Shown here piece after piece: positions 8,894 to 16,930 of a stretch of DNA of 64,000 nt. A model generated the notes under the pieces. That model worked only from the letters and a program-made list of their open reading frames with translations, was not told where the DNA came from and ran no database searches. Source of the stretch: Silicimonas sp. (GTDB lineage Bacteria; Pseudomonadota; Alphaproteobacteria; Rhodobacterales; Rhodobacteraceae); assembly GCA_022824315.1 (NCBI GenBank), contig JAJEAC010000129.1:1-64000 (forward strand), given 5' to 3'. How positions within the stretch are numbered: the stretch's first letter is position 1; every line of letters starts with the position of its first letter. The translations under genes were made by a program, and so were the position numbers.

Positions 8894-10014
8894 GCCGCCC
8901 TGCCTGCTCTCGAGTTCCGGCCCGCAGCGTCTTGCGTGGCCTCAAGTTTCGCCCAGTCGAAGGAAACGCCAATGCCCGGCTCGTTCGGAGCAACGGCAAG
9001 ATGATCCTCCACGACAAGCGGACGGCGCGTATACTCATCTATCGGGAAGCTGTGCACTTCAAGCCAGCCAGCGTTGGGACGCGCCGACACAAGACTGACG
9101 TGAAGCTCCTGCATTCCGTGGCTGCAGACCGGGATACCGTGCCGTTCGCTCAGTTCCGCAACCCGAAGCCAGCCGGTGATGCCGCCGCAATTGGAGGCGT
9201 CCGGCTGGATGTAGCTCAACTCGGCATCGCAAAGCGCGTGCCCGAATTCGTGGATCGTGTGCAGGTTTTCGCCCATCGCCAGCGGCACGCCCGTTGCCTC
9301 CGCGATCCGCGCGTACCCCGCATAGTCGTCGGGAATGACCGGCTCCTCGAACCAGAGGATGTCGTATTCGGAAAACGAGTATGCCGCCTTGATCGCCTCA
9401 GGCACGGAGAACGCATAATTTGCGTCCACCATGAAAGTGCGGTCTGGCCCAAGCACCTCCCGGACGGCGTGTACACGATCGACGTCGGTCGCCAGTTCCG
9501 GCTGACCCACCTTGATCTTCACGGCATTGAATCCCGCGTCGACGAAGCCTTCGGTCTGCCGGATGAGCTTGTCGAGCGGGAAGTTCAGATCGATGCCTCC
9601 GCGATAGGCCTTGCAACGGTCTCCTGCCCCGCCGGCCACCTTCCAGAGCGGCTTTCCGGCCGCCTTGCAGCGGAGGTCCCAAAGCGCGATGTCGACGGCG
9701 GAAATCGCGAAGGACGCGACGCCTCCCCGGCCCACGTAGTGAATATGCCAATGCATGGCATCATGTAGCGTCTCGACTCCGGTGGCTTCCTGACCGGCCA
9801 GAAAAGGTGCCAGGTCGTGCTCGATCATTGCCACGATGGCCTTTCCGCCCCTGCCGCCCGTATAGGTATACCCGGTTCCTTCCTGGCCATCGTCCGTCCT
9901 GACAGTGGCCGTAACGAGCTCGAATTCCGCATGGTCCCCATGCTTGGCATCGGTCAGAACTTCCGCGAGCGGAACGGCAAAGCGTCTGACGGATAGGTCT
10001 GAGATGATCGGCAT
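8890..10014 (-). CDS. Mandelate racemase-family (enolase superfamily) enzyme, likely acid-sugar dehydratase 2
   Basis: 374 residues from the ATG at 10014; an in-frame TTG at 10026 is the alternative start. Mandelate-racemase subgroup residues are K166-x-K168 (VKIKVG), D197 (VDANY), E223 (WFEEP), E249 (GENLH) and H299 (CSHGMQELH). The last motif resembles dehydratases of aldaric or aldonic acids rather than mandelate racemase itself. It differs from the enolase at 4705-5871, so the locus has two dehydratases/racemases, perhaps for two epimers. It is the first gene of the divergent operon controlled by the GntR regulator; a matching operator lies 50 bp upstream of its start. Confidence 0.88.
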   Translation of the reverse strand: MPIISDLSVRRFAVPLAEVLTDAKHGDHAEFELVTATVRTDDGQEGTGYTYTGGRGGKAIVAMIEHDLAPFLAGQEATGVETLHDAMHWHIHYVGRGGVASFAISAVDIALWDLRCKAAGKPLWKVAGGAGDRCKAYRGGIDLNFPLDKLIRQTEGFVDAGFNAVKIKVGQPELATDVDRVHAVREVLGPDRTFMVDANYAFSVPEAIKAAYSFSEYDILWFEEPVIPDDYAGYARIAEATGVPLAMGENLHTIHEFGHALCDAELSYIQPDASNCGGITGWLRVAELSERHGIPVCSHGMQELHVSLVSARPNAGWLEVHSFPIDEYTRRPLVVEDHLAVAPNEPGIGVSFDWAKLEATQDAAGRNSRAGRAA

Positions 10015-10063
10015 GCGCGTCCCCAAGCGTCATGTGCCCTGATCATTGCAAGGCTCGTTCCGA

Positions 10064-10078
10064 TTTGGTATGACAAAA
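10064..10078 (+). promoter_or_regulatory. FadR/GntR-type operator, site 1
   Basis: TTTGGTATGACAAAA matches the pattern TTTnGTnnnACnAAA, the expected form of operators for FadR-type GntR regulators (core TnGTnnnACnA). Read on the minus strand its core GTCATAC is identical to that of site 2. It lies about 50 bp in front of the enolase gene at 8890-10014, where it could cover that promoter. Confidence 0.65.
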
Positions 10079-10139
10079 ACGCACAGACATGTCCAGAATT
10101 TCTTTCACCATGCCCGCAAAGCAAGCGATTACCACCCCG

Positions 10140-10154
10140 TTTGGTCATACTAAA
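10140..10154 (+). promoter_or_regulatory. FadR/GntR-type operator, site 2
   Basis: TTTGGTCATACTAAA matches TTTnGTnnnACnAAA with TTT and AAA arms intact. It is 14 bp before the ATG of the GntR regulator and 76 bp centre-to-centre from site 1, so one dimer could repress each divergent promoter, giving autoregulation. Binding is inferred. Confidence 0.65.
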
Positions 10155-10168
10155 CAGGCTATCGACGG

Positions 10169-10885
10169 ATGACCGAGAAAGAGAATCGAGACGCACGCAC
10201 CCGCGCCGCAGACAGCTTGGTCTCGATCTACGAGCGGCAGATCATCGATGGCACGCTCGCTGTCGGAATGCCATTGCCGCCCGAACGCGAGATCATGCAA
10301 TCCTTCAGCGTCAGCCGCACCGTGGTCCGCGAAGCCGTTCAGACCCTGTCCGCAAAGGGCCTCGTCGAAGCCCGCCCGCGTTTCCGGCCAGTCGTGCGAA
10401 CGCCGGGCTATGATGCCGCCATCGAGGCCGTTGGTTCCGTCGTCAACCGTCTCCTGACCGTGCCGGGCGGCGTGCGAAACCTCTTCGAGCTTCGCATCAT
10501 GATGGAGGCTGCGCTTGTCCGTGGCGCAGCGCTGCATGCCGACAAGCATCATGTTGCGCGAATGAAGCAGGCTCTGGCTGACAACGAGGCGGCAATCAGC
10601 GATTCCCAACGCTTCTTCGAAACCGACGTTGCCTTCCACCGGCTTCTCTACGAGGTTCCTGACAACCCGGTGCTGCCGCCGATTCACCAGGCCTATACGG
10701 ACTGGCTGTCGAGCCACTGGACGAAAATGCCGCGGGATCCGGAGCGCAATCACGTAAACTACAGGGCGCATTGCAGGATCTTCGAAGCGATTCTGTTCCG
10801 AGACCCGGACGCAGCCGAGTTCGTGCTCCGCGACCATCTTGACGACGCCTGGAACCAGGTGCGCCAGACCTTTGAGGAAACATGA
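10169..10885 (+). CDS. FadR-subfamily GntR transcriptional regulator of the acid-sugar locus
   Basis: 238 residues. The winged helix spans residues ~10-80, with PLPPEREIMQSFSVSRTVVREA containing the GntR recognition helix. The FCD ligand-binding domain spans ~95-225, with the metal/ligand residues expected in FETDVAFHRLLYE and in the final FVLRDHLDDAW helix. Regulators of this class usually respond to a sugar acid or keto-deoxy acid. It is divergent from the enolase-dehydrogenase-kduD operon and overlaps the KdgK-type kinase by 4 bases. Two identical-core palindromes in the promoter region support control of both directions. The effector is not known. Confidence 0.9.
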   Translation: MTEKENRDARTRAADSLVSIYERQIIDGTLAVGMPLPPEREIMQSFSVSRTVVREAVQTLSAKGLVEARPRFRPVVRTPGYDAAIEAVGSVVNRLLTVPGGVRNLFELRIMMEAALVRGAALHADKHHVARMKQALADNEAAISDSQRFFETDVAFHRLLYEVPDNPVLPPIHQAYTDWLSSHWTKMPRDPERNHVNYRAHCRIFEAILFRDPDAAEFVLRDHLDDAWNQVRQTFEET

Positions 10886-11796
10886 AACCCGTGGATCGCC
10901 CTTTCCGGATAGCATGCATCGGCGAAGTGATGATCGAACTCATCGCGAGAGACGGCAACGCCGCGGAACTGAACGTGGCAGGCGACACGTACAACACCGC
11001 GGCCTATCTCAAGCGCACTGCACCGGAACTGGACGTCGAATACGTCACGGTTCTCGGCAAGGACAGGTTTTCCGACCGCATCGTCCGTGACATGGAGGCA
11101 AGGGGCATCGGCATCACGGCCGTCGCCCGGCATCCGACAAGGATGCCGGGCCTCTACGCGATCGAGACCGATGCCGCGGGCGAGCGCAGTTTTGCCTACT
11201 GGCGTTCGTCCTCTGCGGCGCGAACACTGTTTGACGAAGACGGCCGCGACCCGGCGGACGTGCTCGCCAGCCATGACCTCGTTCTGCTCTCGGGGATTTC
11301 GCTTGCGATTCTGTCAAGTTCGGCACGGGATCGCCTGCGCGGGGCGCTGGAGGGATTCCGGGCGAACGGCGGGCTTCTGGCATTCGACAGCAATTACCGC
11401 CCGCATCTCTGGAACGACCTTGAACTCGCGCGCGCCGAAACTGAGAGGTTCTGGCAGTGCACCGACATTGCTCTTCCATCCGCAGACGACGAGATGGTGC
11501 TCTTCGGCGATGCGGACGCGACGGATGTCATCGCCCGACTCCGATCATGGGGCATTTCGCGCGGGGCACTGAAGTGCGGGAATGCAGGACCAGTGGATCT
11601 GGGCCCGGAAGGACATGCCTTGAATGTGCCGGCTGCCGAGAATGTCGTGGACACGACGGCAGCGGGCGACAGTTTCAACGCGGGCTACCTCGCGGCGACG
11701 ACCGCCGGCCGATCGTCGATCAGGGCAATGAAAGCCGGGCATGTCCTCGCACTCAAGGTCATCGGCAAGCGCGGCGCCATCGTGGACGTCGGCTGA
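10882..11796 (+). CDS. kdgK: PfkB-family sugar kinase, likely 2-keto-3-deoxygluconate kinase (KdgK)
   Basis: 304 residues, the usual KdgK length. GGDTYNTA-like PfkB signature 1 is seen as VAGDTYNTAAYL near residue 33. Signature 2 is DTTAAGDSFNAGY, with the catalytic base D263. The opening IACIGEVMIEL and the conserved RxGLYxIxTDxxGERxFxYWR pattern (residues ~90-110) are typical of KdgK. It would phosphorylate 2-keto-3-deoxy sugar acids made by the enolases and KduD; no KDPG aldolase is seen in the window. The start overlaps the GntR regulator stop (ATGA), so regulator and kinase are coupled. Confidence 0.88.
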   Translation: MKPVDRPFRIACIGEVMIELIARDGNAAELNVAGDTYNTAAYLKRTAPELDVEYVTVLGKDRFSDRIVRDMEARGIGITAVARHPTRMPGLYAIETDAAGERSFAYWRSSSAARTLFDEDGRDPADVLASHDLVLLSGISLAILSSSARDRLRGALEGFRANGGLLAFDSNYRPHLWNDLELARAETERFWQCTDIALPSADDEMVLFGDADATDVIARLRSWGISRGALKCGNAGPVDLGPEGHALNVPAAENVVDTTAAGDSFNAGYLAATTAGRSSIRAMKAGHVLALKVIGKRGAIVDVG

Positions 11797-12281
11797 GACG
11801 GATGCTGCAAAAGATGCAATTTCCGACGAGGCGCACTCCATTCTGCGGCCTCTTCGCTTTCCGGTGAGAGCCGTCAGGGTTGGCGGTGCATCGATGATCG
11901 GCGCAGAACGGGAAATTCGTCAACTCCTTGATGGTTGACGGATCGTCGCCACGCAGTGAGGTGCCGAAATTCAGGATCAGGGTCGACATTCGCCTCGCGC
12001 GGCAGGTTTCGTCGCGACGTTGCCTCGCTTGTGCGGCTCCGGTGACAGCAAGCCTCTGTCGCTGCCCATGGCTTCAAACCGCTTGTTGGTTTCCAGCGCC
12101 GCGTGCGTTGTGATGACCTTGACCCGCGAGCAACGGGGGATGGCTGGCGCCGGCCGTCAGCTTGACGCTTTCGGCTGACGCCGCAATGCCGTTTGCAATC
12201 GGGCCAACTGCCCCGAATGCGAACGCCTTTGAAATCCTGTTCCTGGTCTACCTCCCTGTTGACTGCGTGCCGGTTCCGGGT
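11797..12281. other. 485 bp without a convincing gene
   Basis: Short open frames on the minus strand (for example 11759-11989 and 11874-12077) have no recognisable domain and no good ribosome sites. One minus-strand frame around 12000-12115 reads like a decayed coding segment (RVKVITTHAALETNKRFEA...), so this may be the remnant of an older gene. No promoter or terminator stands out. It separates the acid-sugar locus from the quaternary-amine-like locus. Confidence 0.4.
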
Positions 12282-12902
12282 TCAACCCCAGGAATGCCCA
12301 GCCCAGGTGATTGACTTCCCGGCCAGCCAATCAGCGCCAGTGGCATAGAGCGCTTCGACCTCGGGCCCCTTAAGTCCCGGCATGTCTCTCTTGACCGGAT
12401 AGCCGATCTGCGACTGAAGATAGGCAAGGCGCTGATATCCCGCCGGAAACGCGTCCAGAACCGTTTCATCAAGCTCAAGCGTCGCTCGAGGTGCAATCGG
12501 ATCCATCCGGTCCTTCTCATAAATCGGCTGGCGCAGGCACATTCCCCATTTGCCGCCACGTTTCTCCAGAAAATCGAAAAAGCGCCCCGTGCAAACCACA
12601 TCCACAAGAACGCCGTGAACGTCACCGCGCTGGGAGATCGTCATCTTGGTCTGGGTGACTGCGCGATTGCCTGCGATCTCGCAGTTGAATCCGCCCAGAA
12701 AATGCAGGATCGACACCTCGCGCGCCCAGCCCTGCTTGTTCATTTCGATGAACTCGTCAGCGGTGCCTTGGGTCCAGGTGGCCATCATGCGGCCGTCGTC
12801 GTGCCACACCGTGCGAAACTTGTCCCAGAAGCCGGCATCCCGCCAAATGGCCCAGTTTTCGATCAATTCGCGCAACAGAAGCTTGTCTTGCCAATCGTTC
12901 AT
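12282..12902 (-). CDS. SnoaL-like (NTF2-fold) protein, possible hydroxylase-associated or isomerase-like enzyme
   Basis: 206 residues. The ATG at 12902 has a strong AGGAGG site. The N-terminal pattern LLRELIENWAIWRDAGFWDKFRTVWHDDGRM is the classic start of a SnoaL/NTF2-like alpha+beta barrel (residues ~5-140), as also used by small subunits of ring-hydroxylating oxygenases. A Rieske oxygenase alpha subunit lies in the same cluster, but CntA-like enzymes do not need a beta subunit, so a direct partnership is only possible. The C-terminal ~60 residues are an extension without known motif. Function unassigned. Confidence 0.75.
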   Translation of the reverse strand: MNDWQDKLLLRELIENWAIWRDAGFWDKFRTVWHDDGRMMATWTQGTADEFIEMNKQGWAREVSILHFLGGFNCEIAGNRAVTQTKMTISQRGDVHGVLVDVVCTGRFFDFLEKRGGKWGMCLRQPIYEKDRMDPIAPRATLELDETVLDAFPAGYQRLAYLQSQIGYPVKRDMPGLKGPEVEALYATGADWLAGKSITWAGHSWG

Positions 12903-13084
12903 TGGTGCCTCCTAGAACGGGGTTTTCGGGCTGCCGCGTTCCATGGCCAGCCATCGGGTTTCAGGTCTCGTCCGATCAACGCTCGTCGTGCCGCCCGATG
13001 CGGAACACCATGCCCCGCCGGCCGACATGCACTTCGCCTGACAGAACTCGGCCAAGTTCTCATTGAAAGGCAGTGATGATCCGG

Positions 13085-13886
13085 TCATGTCTCATCCGGT
13101 TTGTGGTCACAGACCGCTTGAAACAATGTCGGGATGAGGTTTGCCTCACACGGGCCGACGAACAGACGGGAACATTCAATGGCGCTGGAGTGTTCACGCA
13201 TTACGGTCTCGGCACTGGCGGCATCGCCACCATTTGCCGCCTTGGCGACAATCGCATGTTGCACATGGCAGTCTGACATCCGCCGAAGCTCCTTGCCCAG
13301 CAGATCGGGGTTCGGCGCATATGAGCCCAGAGCCACCATCCGCATATGGCGGACTGGTTGGCATGACAATGTGATATGTTCGTTGCCGAAGTCGCATATG
13401 ACAGTTTCGTGGAACAGCGTGCTGGCATCCTGAATCGCTGCCACATCATCCATGCCGGTCCGGCGGATGGGCACCATGCCTCTGGTCATTCCGATGCTGC
13501 GAACCAGAACCACGCGCGTGGCTTCATGCACCCCGTTCAAGGCCAAAGCAGCGACCGCCGCGTCTTCCAAAAGCCCCTGGAGCTTGATGACCAATTCCAG
13601 TTCGCCAAAACTGACCTTGCACACTTCATATATGTCCCCAGCCCGGAGGCATCTTGATCAATTCGGTCGTTTCCGGTCGGATCAAGGCAAGCTTCCCGGG
13701 GGTACGGGATACGCCCAGCATTCCTGCCACGACGACCTCAGGCAGCCGACCATCCCCTGAAAGCACTCCATCCAAAATCATCTGGCACGGTCTCGCGAGT
13801 GCCGGCGACTTGATCCATTCCGGGATTGCCGGTGACGTGTCAGGGTCAGGCATTGCCAAACGATTCCGGCTCCTCAAGGTCGCCAC
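13085..13886 (-). pseudogene. Broken GntR regulator (FCD subfamily), frameshifted
   Basis: Two minus-strand frames together make one GntR-FCD protein. The first (13886 down to 13626) has the winged-helix part: LPEVVVAGMLGVSRTPGKLALIRPE resembles the usual L-E-x-LA-x-x-LGVSRTPVREAL-x-RLE. The second (from about 13624 down to 13085) has FCD landmarks: LVIKLQGLLEDAAV, FHETVICDFGNEH, and HAIVAKAANGGDAASAETVMREH. The reading frame shifts near 13625, and VREAL has become GKLAL, so DNA binding is doubtful even if the frames were joined. It probably once controlled the neighbouring dehydrogenase operon. Confidence 0.75.
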
Positions 13887-13955
13887 AAGGAACGTGGACT
13901 CGAAGGACCGGTCGATCCCCGGGGGGTGCCGACACCGCGGGCTCCACGCGTCGTG

Positions 13956-14891
13956 CTATTCCGGCCCAAGCGCGGCCAGCGCCCTTTGGATCGCTACCAG
14001 CATTGCGTCCCGCCTTTGCGACAGCTCGGCCACGGTACATCCTTCATTGGCTTCCGCCAGTCCTTCTTCCAGAAGCTTTGCGGTCGCATCGTTCAGTTGC
14101 GGTGAACCCAGATCGTCCCACCACCCGTTGAAGGTGTCTGCGAAGTGATCGCAAAAGGCCGCCAGCCCGCCTTGGCCGGCGCCAAGGCCAAACAGGGTCG
14201 TCGGCCCCATGGTTGCCCATCTGAGCCCCGGGCCGGACGCGACAGCCTTGTCCACGTCGCCAACGCTTGCGACGCCACTCTCGACCAGGTGGATGGCCTC
14301 GCGCCAGATGGCGGCTTGCAGCCGGTTGGCGACATGGCCCGGAACTTCTTTCTGCACACGGATCGTGGTCTTGCCGATATCTGCATATAACGCCTCTGCA
14401 GCTTCAATTACGCCAGGCTGCGTTTTGTCGTTTGCCATCAGTTCGACAAGGGGAATCAGATGAGGTGGATTGAAGGGATGGCCCAGAATGAACCGCCCAG
14501 GCGAGCGCCATCCCTCCTGCATTTGACCAAGGGTCAGACCCGAAGCTGAACTTGCGACGATTGCCCGGGGCGAAAGGTGTGGTTCGATCCGCACAAACGT
14601 GTCGTGTTTCATGGCAATCCGTTCGGGAACGCTCTCCTGAATGAAATCCGCCCCGTGAACCGCAGCTTCAGGCGATGCGTGAAAGGTGATCCGATCCGGA
14701 TCACCCCCCTTCGTCAGACCGATCTCGGTCATTGCAGGCCAGGCCTTGCGAACATGGTCCCGAACGGCGGCTTCGGTTCCCGCGTCCGGATCGAAGACCG
14801 CCACCGACCGTCCGGAAGCAAGAAAGAGTGCCGCCCAGCTTGCGCCGATGAGGCCCGCACCAATGACGCTGGTTCGCGCAATTTTCGACAT
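13956..14891 (-). CDS. 3-hydroxyacyl-CoA dehydrogenase family enzyme, L-carnitine dehydrogenase-like
   Basis: 311 residues. The Rossmann motif VIGAGLIGASWA starts near residue 9 and is followed by VFDPD at the strand-2 end, indicating NAD. The catalytic segment SSASGLTL and GHPFNPPHLIPLVE (residues ~115-150) are shared with carnitine 3-dehydrogenase and 3-hydroxybutyryl-CoA dehydrogenases. RPGLRWATMGPTTLFGLG-type residues appear as GPGLRWATMGPT near residue 223, typical of the carnitine branch. Length fits the single-domain enzyme (no fused thioesterase). Its neighbours (Rieske oxygenase, GlxA regulator, betaine-type ABC system) support a quaternary-amine substrate, but the matching BKACE lyase is not in the window. 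The start overlaps the SDR stop at 14891. Confidence 0.8.
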   Translation of the reverse strand: MSKIARTSVIGAGLIGASWAALFLASGRSVAVFDPDAGTEAAVRDHVRKAWPAMTEIGLTKGGDPDRITFHASPEAAVHGADFIQESVPERIAMKHDTFVRIEPHLSPRAIVASSASGLTLGQMQEGWRSPGRFILGHPFNPPHLIPLVELMANDKTQPGVIEAAEALYADIGKTTIRVQKEVPGHVANRLQAAIWREAIHLVESGVASVGDVDKAVASGPGLRWATMGPTTLFGLGAGQGGLAAFCDHFADTFNGWWDDLGSPQLNDATAKLLEEGLAEANEGCTVAELSQRRDAMLVAIQRALAALGPE

Positions 14892-15631
14892 CAGTAAATT
14901 CCCGGGTTGATCGGCGAAGCGGCGGTCATGCCGCCATCCACCGTGAAAAGCTGGCCGGTCGCGAAGCCGGCCTCGTCCGAGGCCAGCCAGACGGCGATGG
15001 CGGCGATGTCTTCGGGACGCCCGAAACGCCGCGTCGCATGGCGCATGAGCGCGTCCCGCCTGGCAGCCTCGGGGTCCGAGGCAAGGTCAAACCCCGCGTA
15101 GAGCATTCCGGTTTCGACCCATCCGGGGCAAATGGCGTTGCAACGCACCTTGGGCCCGTGATCAACGGCGATTGATCGGGTGAGACCGTGCACGAAGGCC
15201 TTGGACGCGTTGTAGAGCGCCATGCCCGGATCGGCAGTCTGACCTGAAACCGAACCGATATTGATGATGGAGCCACCTGACCGCATGCGGGGAAGGACTG
15301 CGCGGCAGGCATTGAACACGCCCTTGCAGTTCACGCCGATGACCAGGTCCCAATCCGCATCCGTGCTGTCCGCGACGGTTCGCTCAACCTGGATGCCGGC
15401 GTTGTTGACCAGGATGTCCACTGGCCCGGCCGTCGCGGCCAAGTGTTCCATGTCCTCGGCACTGGAAACATCTGCCGTCTTCCAGGCGCAATCCGCCGGC
15501 AGGTCTTCGGGCGCGGGGCTTCGCCCGCAGGTCAGAACGCTTGCACCTTCCTCCAGGAATGCCTTGACGATTCCGCGTCCGATGCCCCTGCTGCCTCCCG
15601 TGACGATGGCCCTCTTGCCCTCAAGTCGCAT
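14891..15631 (-). CDS. Short-chain dehydrogenase/reductase (classical SDR)
   Basis: 246 residues from the ATG at 15631 (MRLEGKRAIVTGG), the usual SDR opening; an ATG at 15649 would add six residues. TGGSRGIGRG is the cofactor loop, NNAG lies near residue 80, and the active site is S-x12-Y-x3-K in GSVSGQ...LYNASKAF. The end IFTVDGG is seen as LFTVDGGMTA. Its stop shares a base with the start of the carnitine-dehydrogenase-like gene, so the two are coupled and probably act in one pathway. Substrate unknown. Confidence 0.85.
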   Translation of the reverse strand: MRLEGKRAIVTGGSRGIGRGIVKAFLEEGASVLTCGRSPAPEDLPADCAWKTADVSSAEDMEHLAATAGPVDILVNNAGIQVERTVADSTDADWDLVIGVNCKGVFNACRAVLPRMRSGGSIINIGSVSGQTADPGMALYNASKAFVHGLTRSIAVDHGPKVRCNAICPGWVETGMLYAGFDLASDPEAARRDALMRHATRRFGRPEDIAAIAVWLASDEAGFATGQLFTVDGGMTAASPINPGIY

Positions 15632-16022
15632 TGGCCCCCCCCAAGGCATGCCCCTGACCGAAATGTTGGCACCACCCGGGCTCCCTGTGCGAACGGAACA
15701 AAGAGGGAGACCGCATCAGGCCCAAATTGGCGAAATGACCGCGCTTGAAGACGTGACCCGGATCGAGGCGCTTGGATCCGAACTTCGTGCCATGCACGTG
15801 TCCCAGATGCCCTATGGCGCACGCAATGGTTGCGAAGGTGCTGCGGAGAACGAAGCCCCCAGCCTTGATGAGAAGCCCAGGATTCAAATCAAACTTCCAT
15901 TCGCGGAGCGTCCCGAGACACGCAATTGTCCAGACAATCACGTGCCCCACGTCGAGCTTCGCCGATCCAGGGCTGACAGGCGACGCGTCTGGCCATTCGT
16001 CGAGGGTCACTTTCAGGGCCAT
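15621..16022 (-). CDS. Possible 133-codon ORF of unknown function between two SDR genes
   Basis: The ATG at 16022 overlaps the preceding SDR stop as TGATG, and the frame stays open until it overlaps the next SDR start at 15631. The product begins MALKVTLDEWPDASPVSP and has a mildly hydrophobic centre (LDVGHVIVWTIACLGTL). I recognise no family. It may be a coupled small gene or simply an open frame in GC-rich spacer DNA. Without it the 390-bp gap would be the only large one inside this operon. Confidence 0.3.
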   Translation of the reverse strand: MALKVTLDEWPDASPVSPGSAKLDVGHVIVWTIACLGTLREWKFDLNPGLLIKAGGFVLRSTFATIACAIGHLGHVHGTKFGSKRLDPGHVFKRGHFANLGLMRSPSLFRSHREPGWCQHFGQGHALGGANAT

Positions 16023-16816
16023 CACGGATTCATCTGCTGGACCTGCGCACTCAGCCCGCCATCGATGACCCACAGCTGCCCGCTGGCGTAGCGCGCTTCG
16101 TCGGACGCAAGCCAATTGACGAGATTCGCGACGTCCTCCGGGGTGCCGTAGGTCCGCATGGGATGCGCGTCGCGAACCGCCTTTTGCAATTGCGTGATGG
16201 TCCTGCCACCGCCGCCCGAACCTTCGCCTTCGAAGAAGCTCTGCAACATGGGGGTGTCGACATAGCCCGGGCAAACCGCGTTGACACGGACGCCTTCCGG
16301 ACCGTGGTCGCAGGCCATGGCACGGGTCAGGGCATGAACCGCACCCTTCGTGGCACAATAGGCCGCCAGGCCTGGATCGGCGATGAATCCGTCGTACGAG
16401 CCGAAATTGATGATGCTGGCGCTGGCACCCCTCTCAGCCGCCGAACGAAGCAGGGGCAAGGCATGTTTCGATGTCAGGAACGTGCCGGTGACATTGACGG
16501 CGAAGGAACGGTTCCATTCGTCGAGCGAGGTCTCCTCGATGGTCTTCTCGATCTCGATTCCCGCAGCATTGACGAGAACGTCGAGTCGGCCAGCGTCGTT
16601 CCGCACGCGCTTCATCGCAGCGACGCATTCGTCCTCATTCGTGACGTCGAGTCGAACAAAGCGGCTTCCGTCATCATCGTGCCGGTCGAGCGAGCCGCCG
16701 GCGTCCAGGTCTGCCGAATAGACCGTTGCGCCCTCGTTCACGAATCGCGCAACGATTGCGCGTCCTATGCCGCCCCGGCCACCCGTGACGAATGCGGTCT
16801 TTCCGTCAAGCTTCAT
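16022..16816 (-). CDS. Short-chain dehydrogenase/reductase (classical SDR) 2
   Basis: 264 residues from the ATG at 16816; GGAGG lies about 10 bases upstream, whereas an in-frame TTG at 16825 is too close to that site. TGGRGGIGRA is the cofactor loop, and DLDAGG at the second strand suggests NAD. The active site has S in INFGSYDG and Y-x3-K in YCATKGA. A 10-15 residue Gly-rich insertion (GEGSGGGGRT) sits in the substrate-binding region before the C-terminal sheet, which is unusual. The end WVIDGGLSAQ is typical. Same strand as the Rieske oxygenase upstream and the second SDR downstream. Confidence 0.85.
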   Translation of the reverse strand: MKLDGKTAFVTGGRGGIGRAIVARFVNEGATVYSADLDAGGSLDRHDDDGSRFVRLDVTNEDECVAAMKRVRNDAGRLDVLVNAAGIEIEKTIEETSLDEWNRSFAVNVTGTFLTSKHALPLLRSAAERGASASIINFGSYDGFIADPGLAAYCATKGAVHALTRAMACDHGPEGVRVNAVCPGYVDTPMLQSFFEGEGSGGGGRTITQLQKAVRDAHPMRTYGTPEDVANLVNWLASDEARYASGQLWVIDGGLSAQVQQMNP

Positions 16817-16930
16817 GTTCGCCAACCTCCGGTCGTGGCCTGCAGGATGGCGTCGCGGTCACGGCACGCCACGTTCCGTCTCTCCTCCCTGCCCGCACAG
16901 CGACAGCGAACAAGACGATGCCAGACCGCG

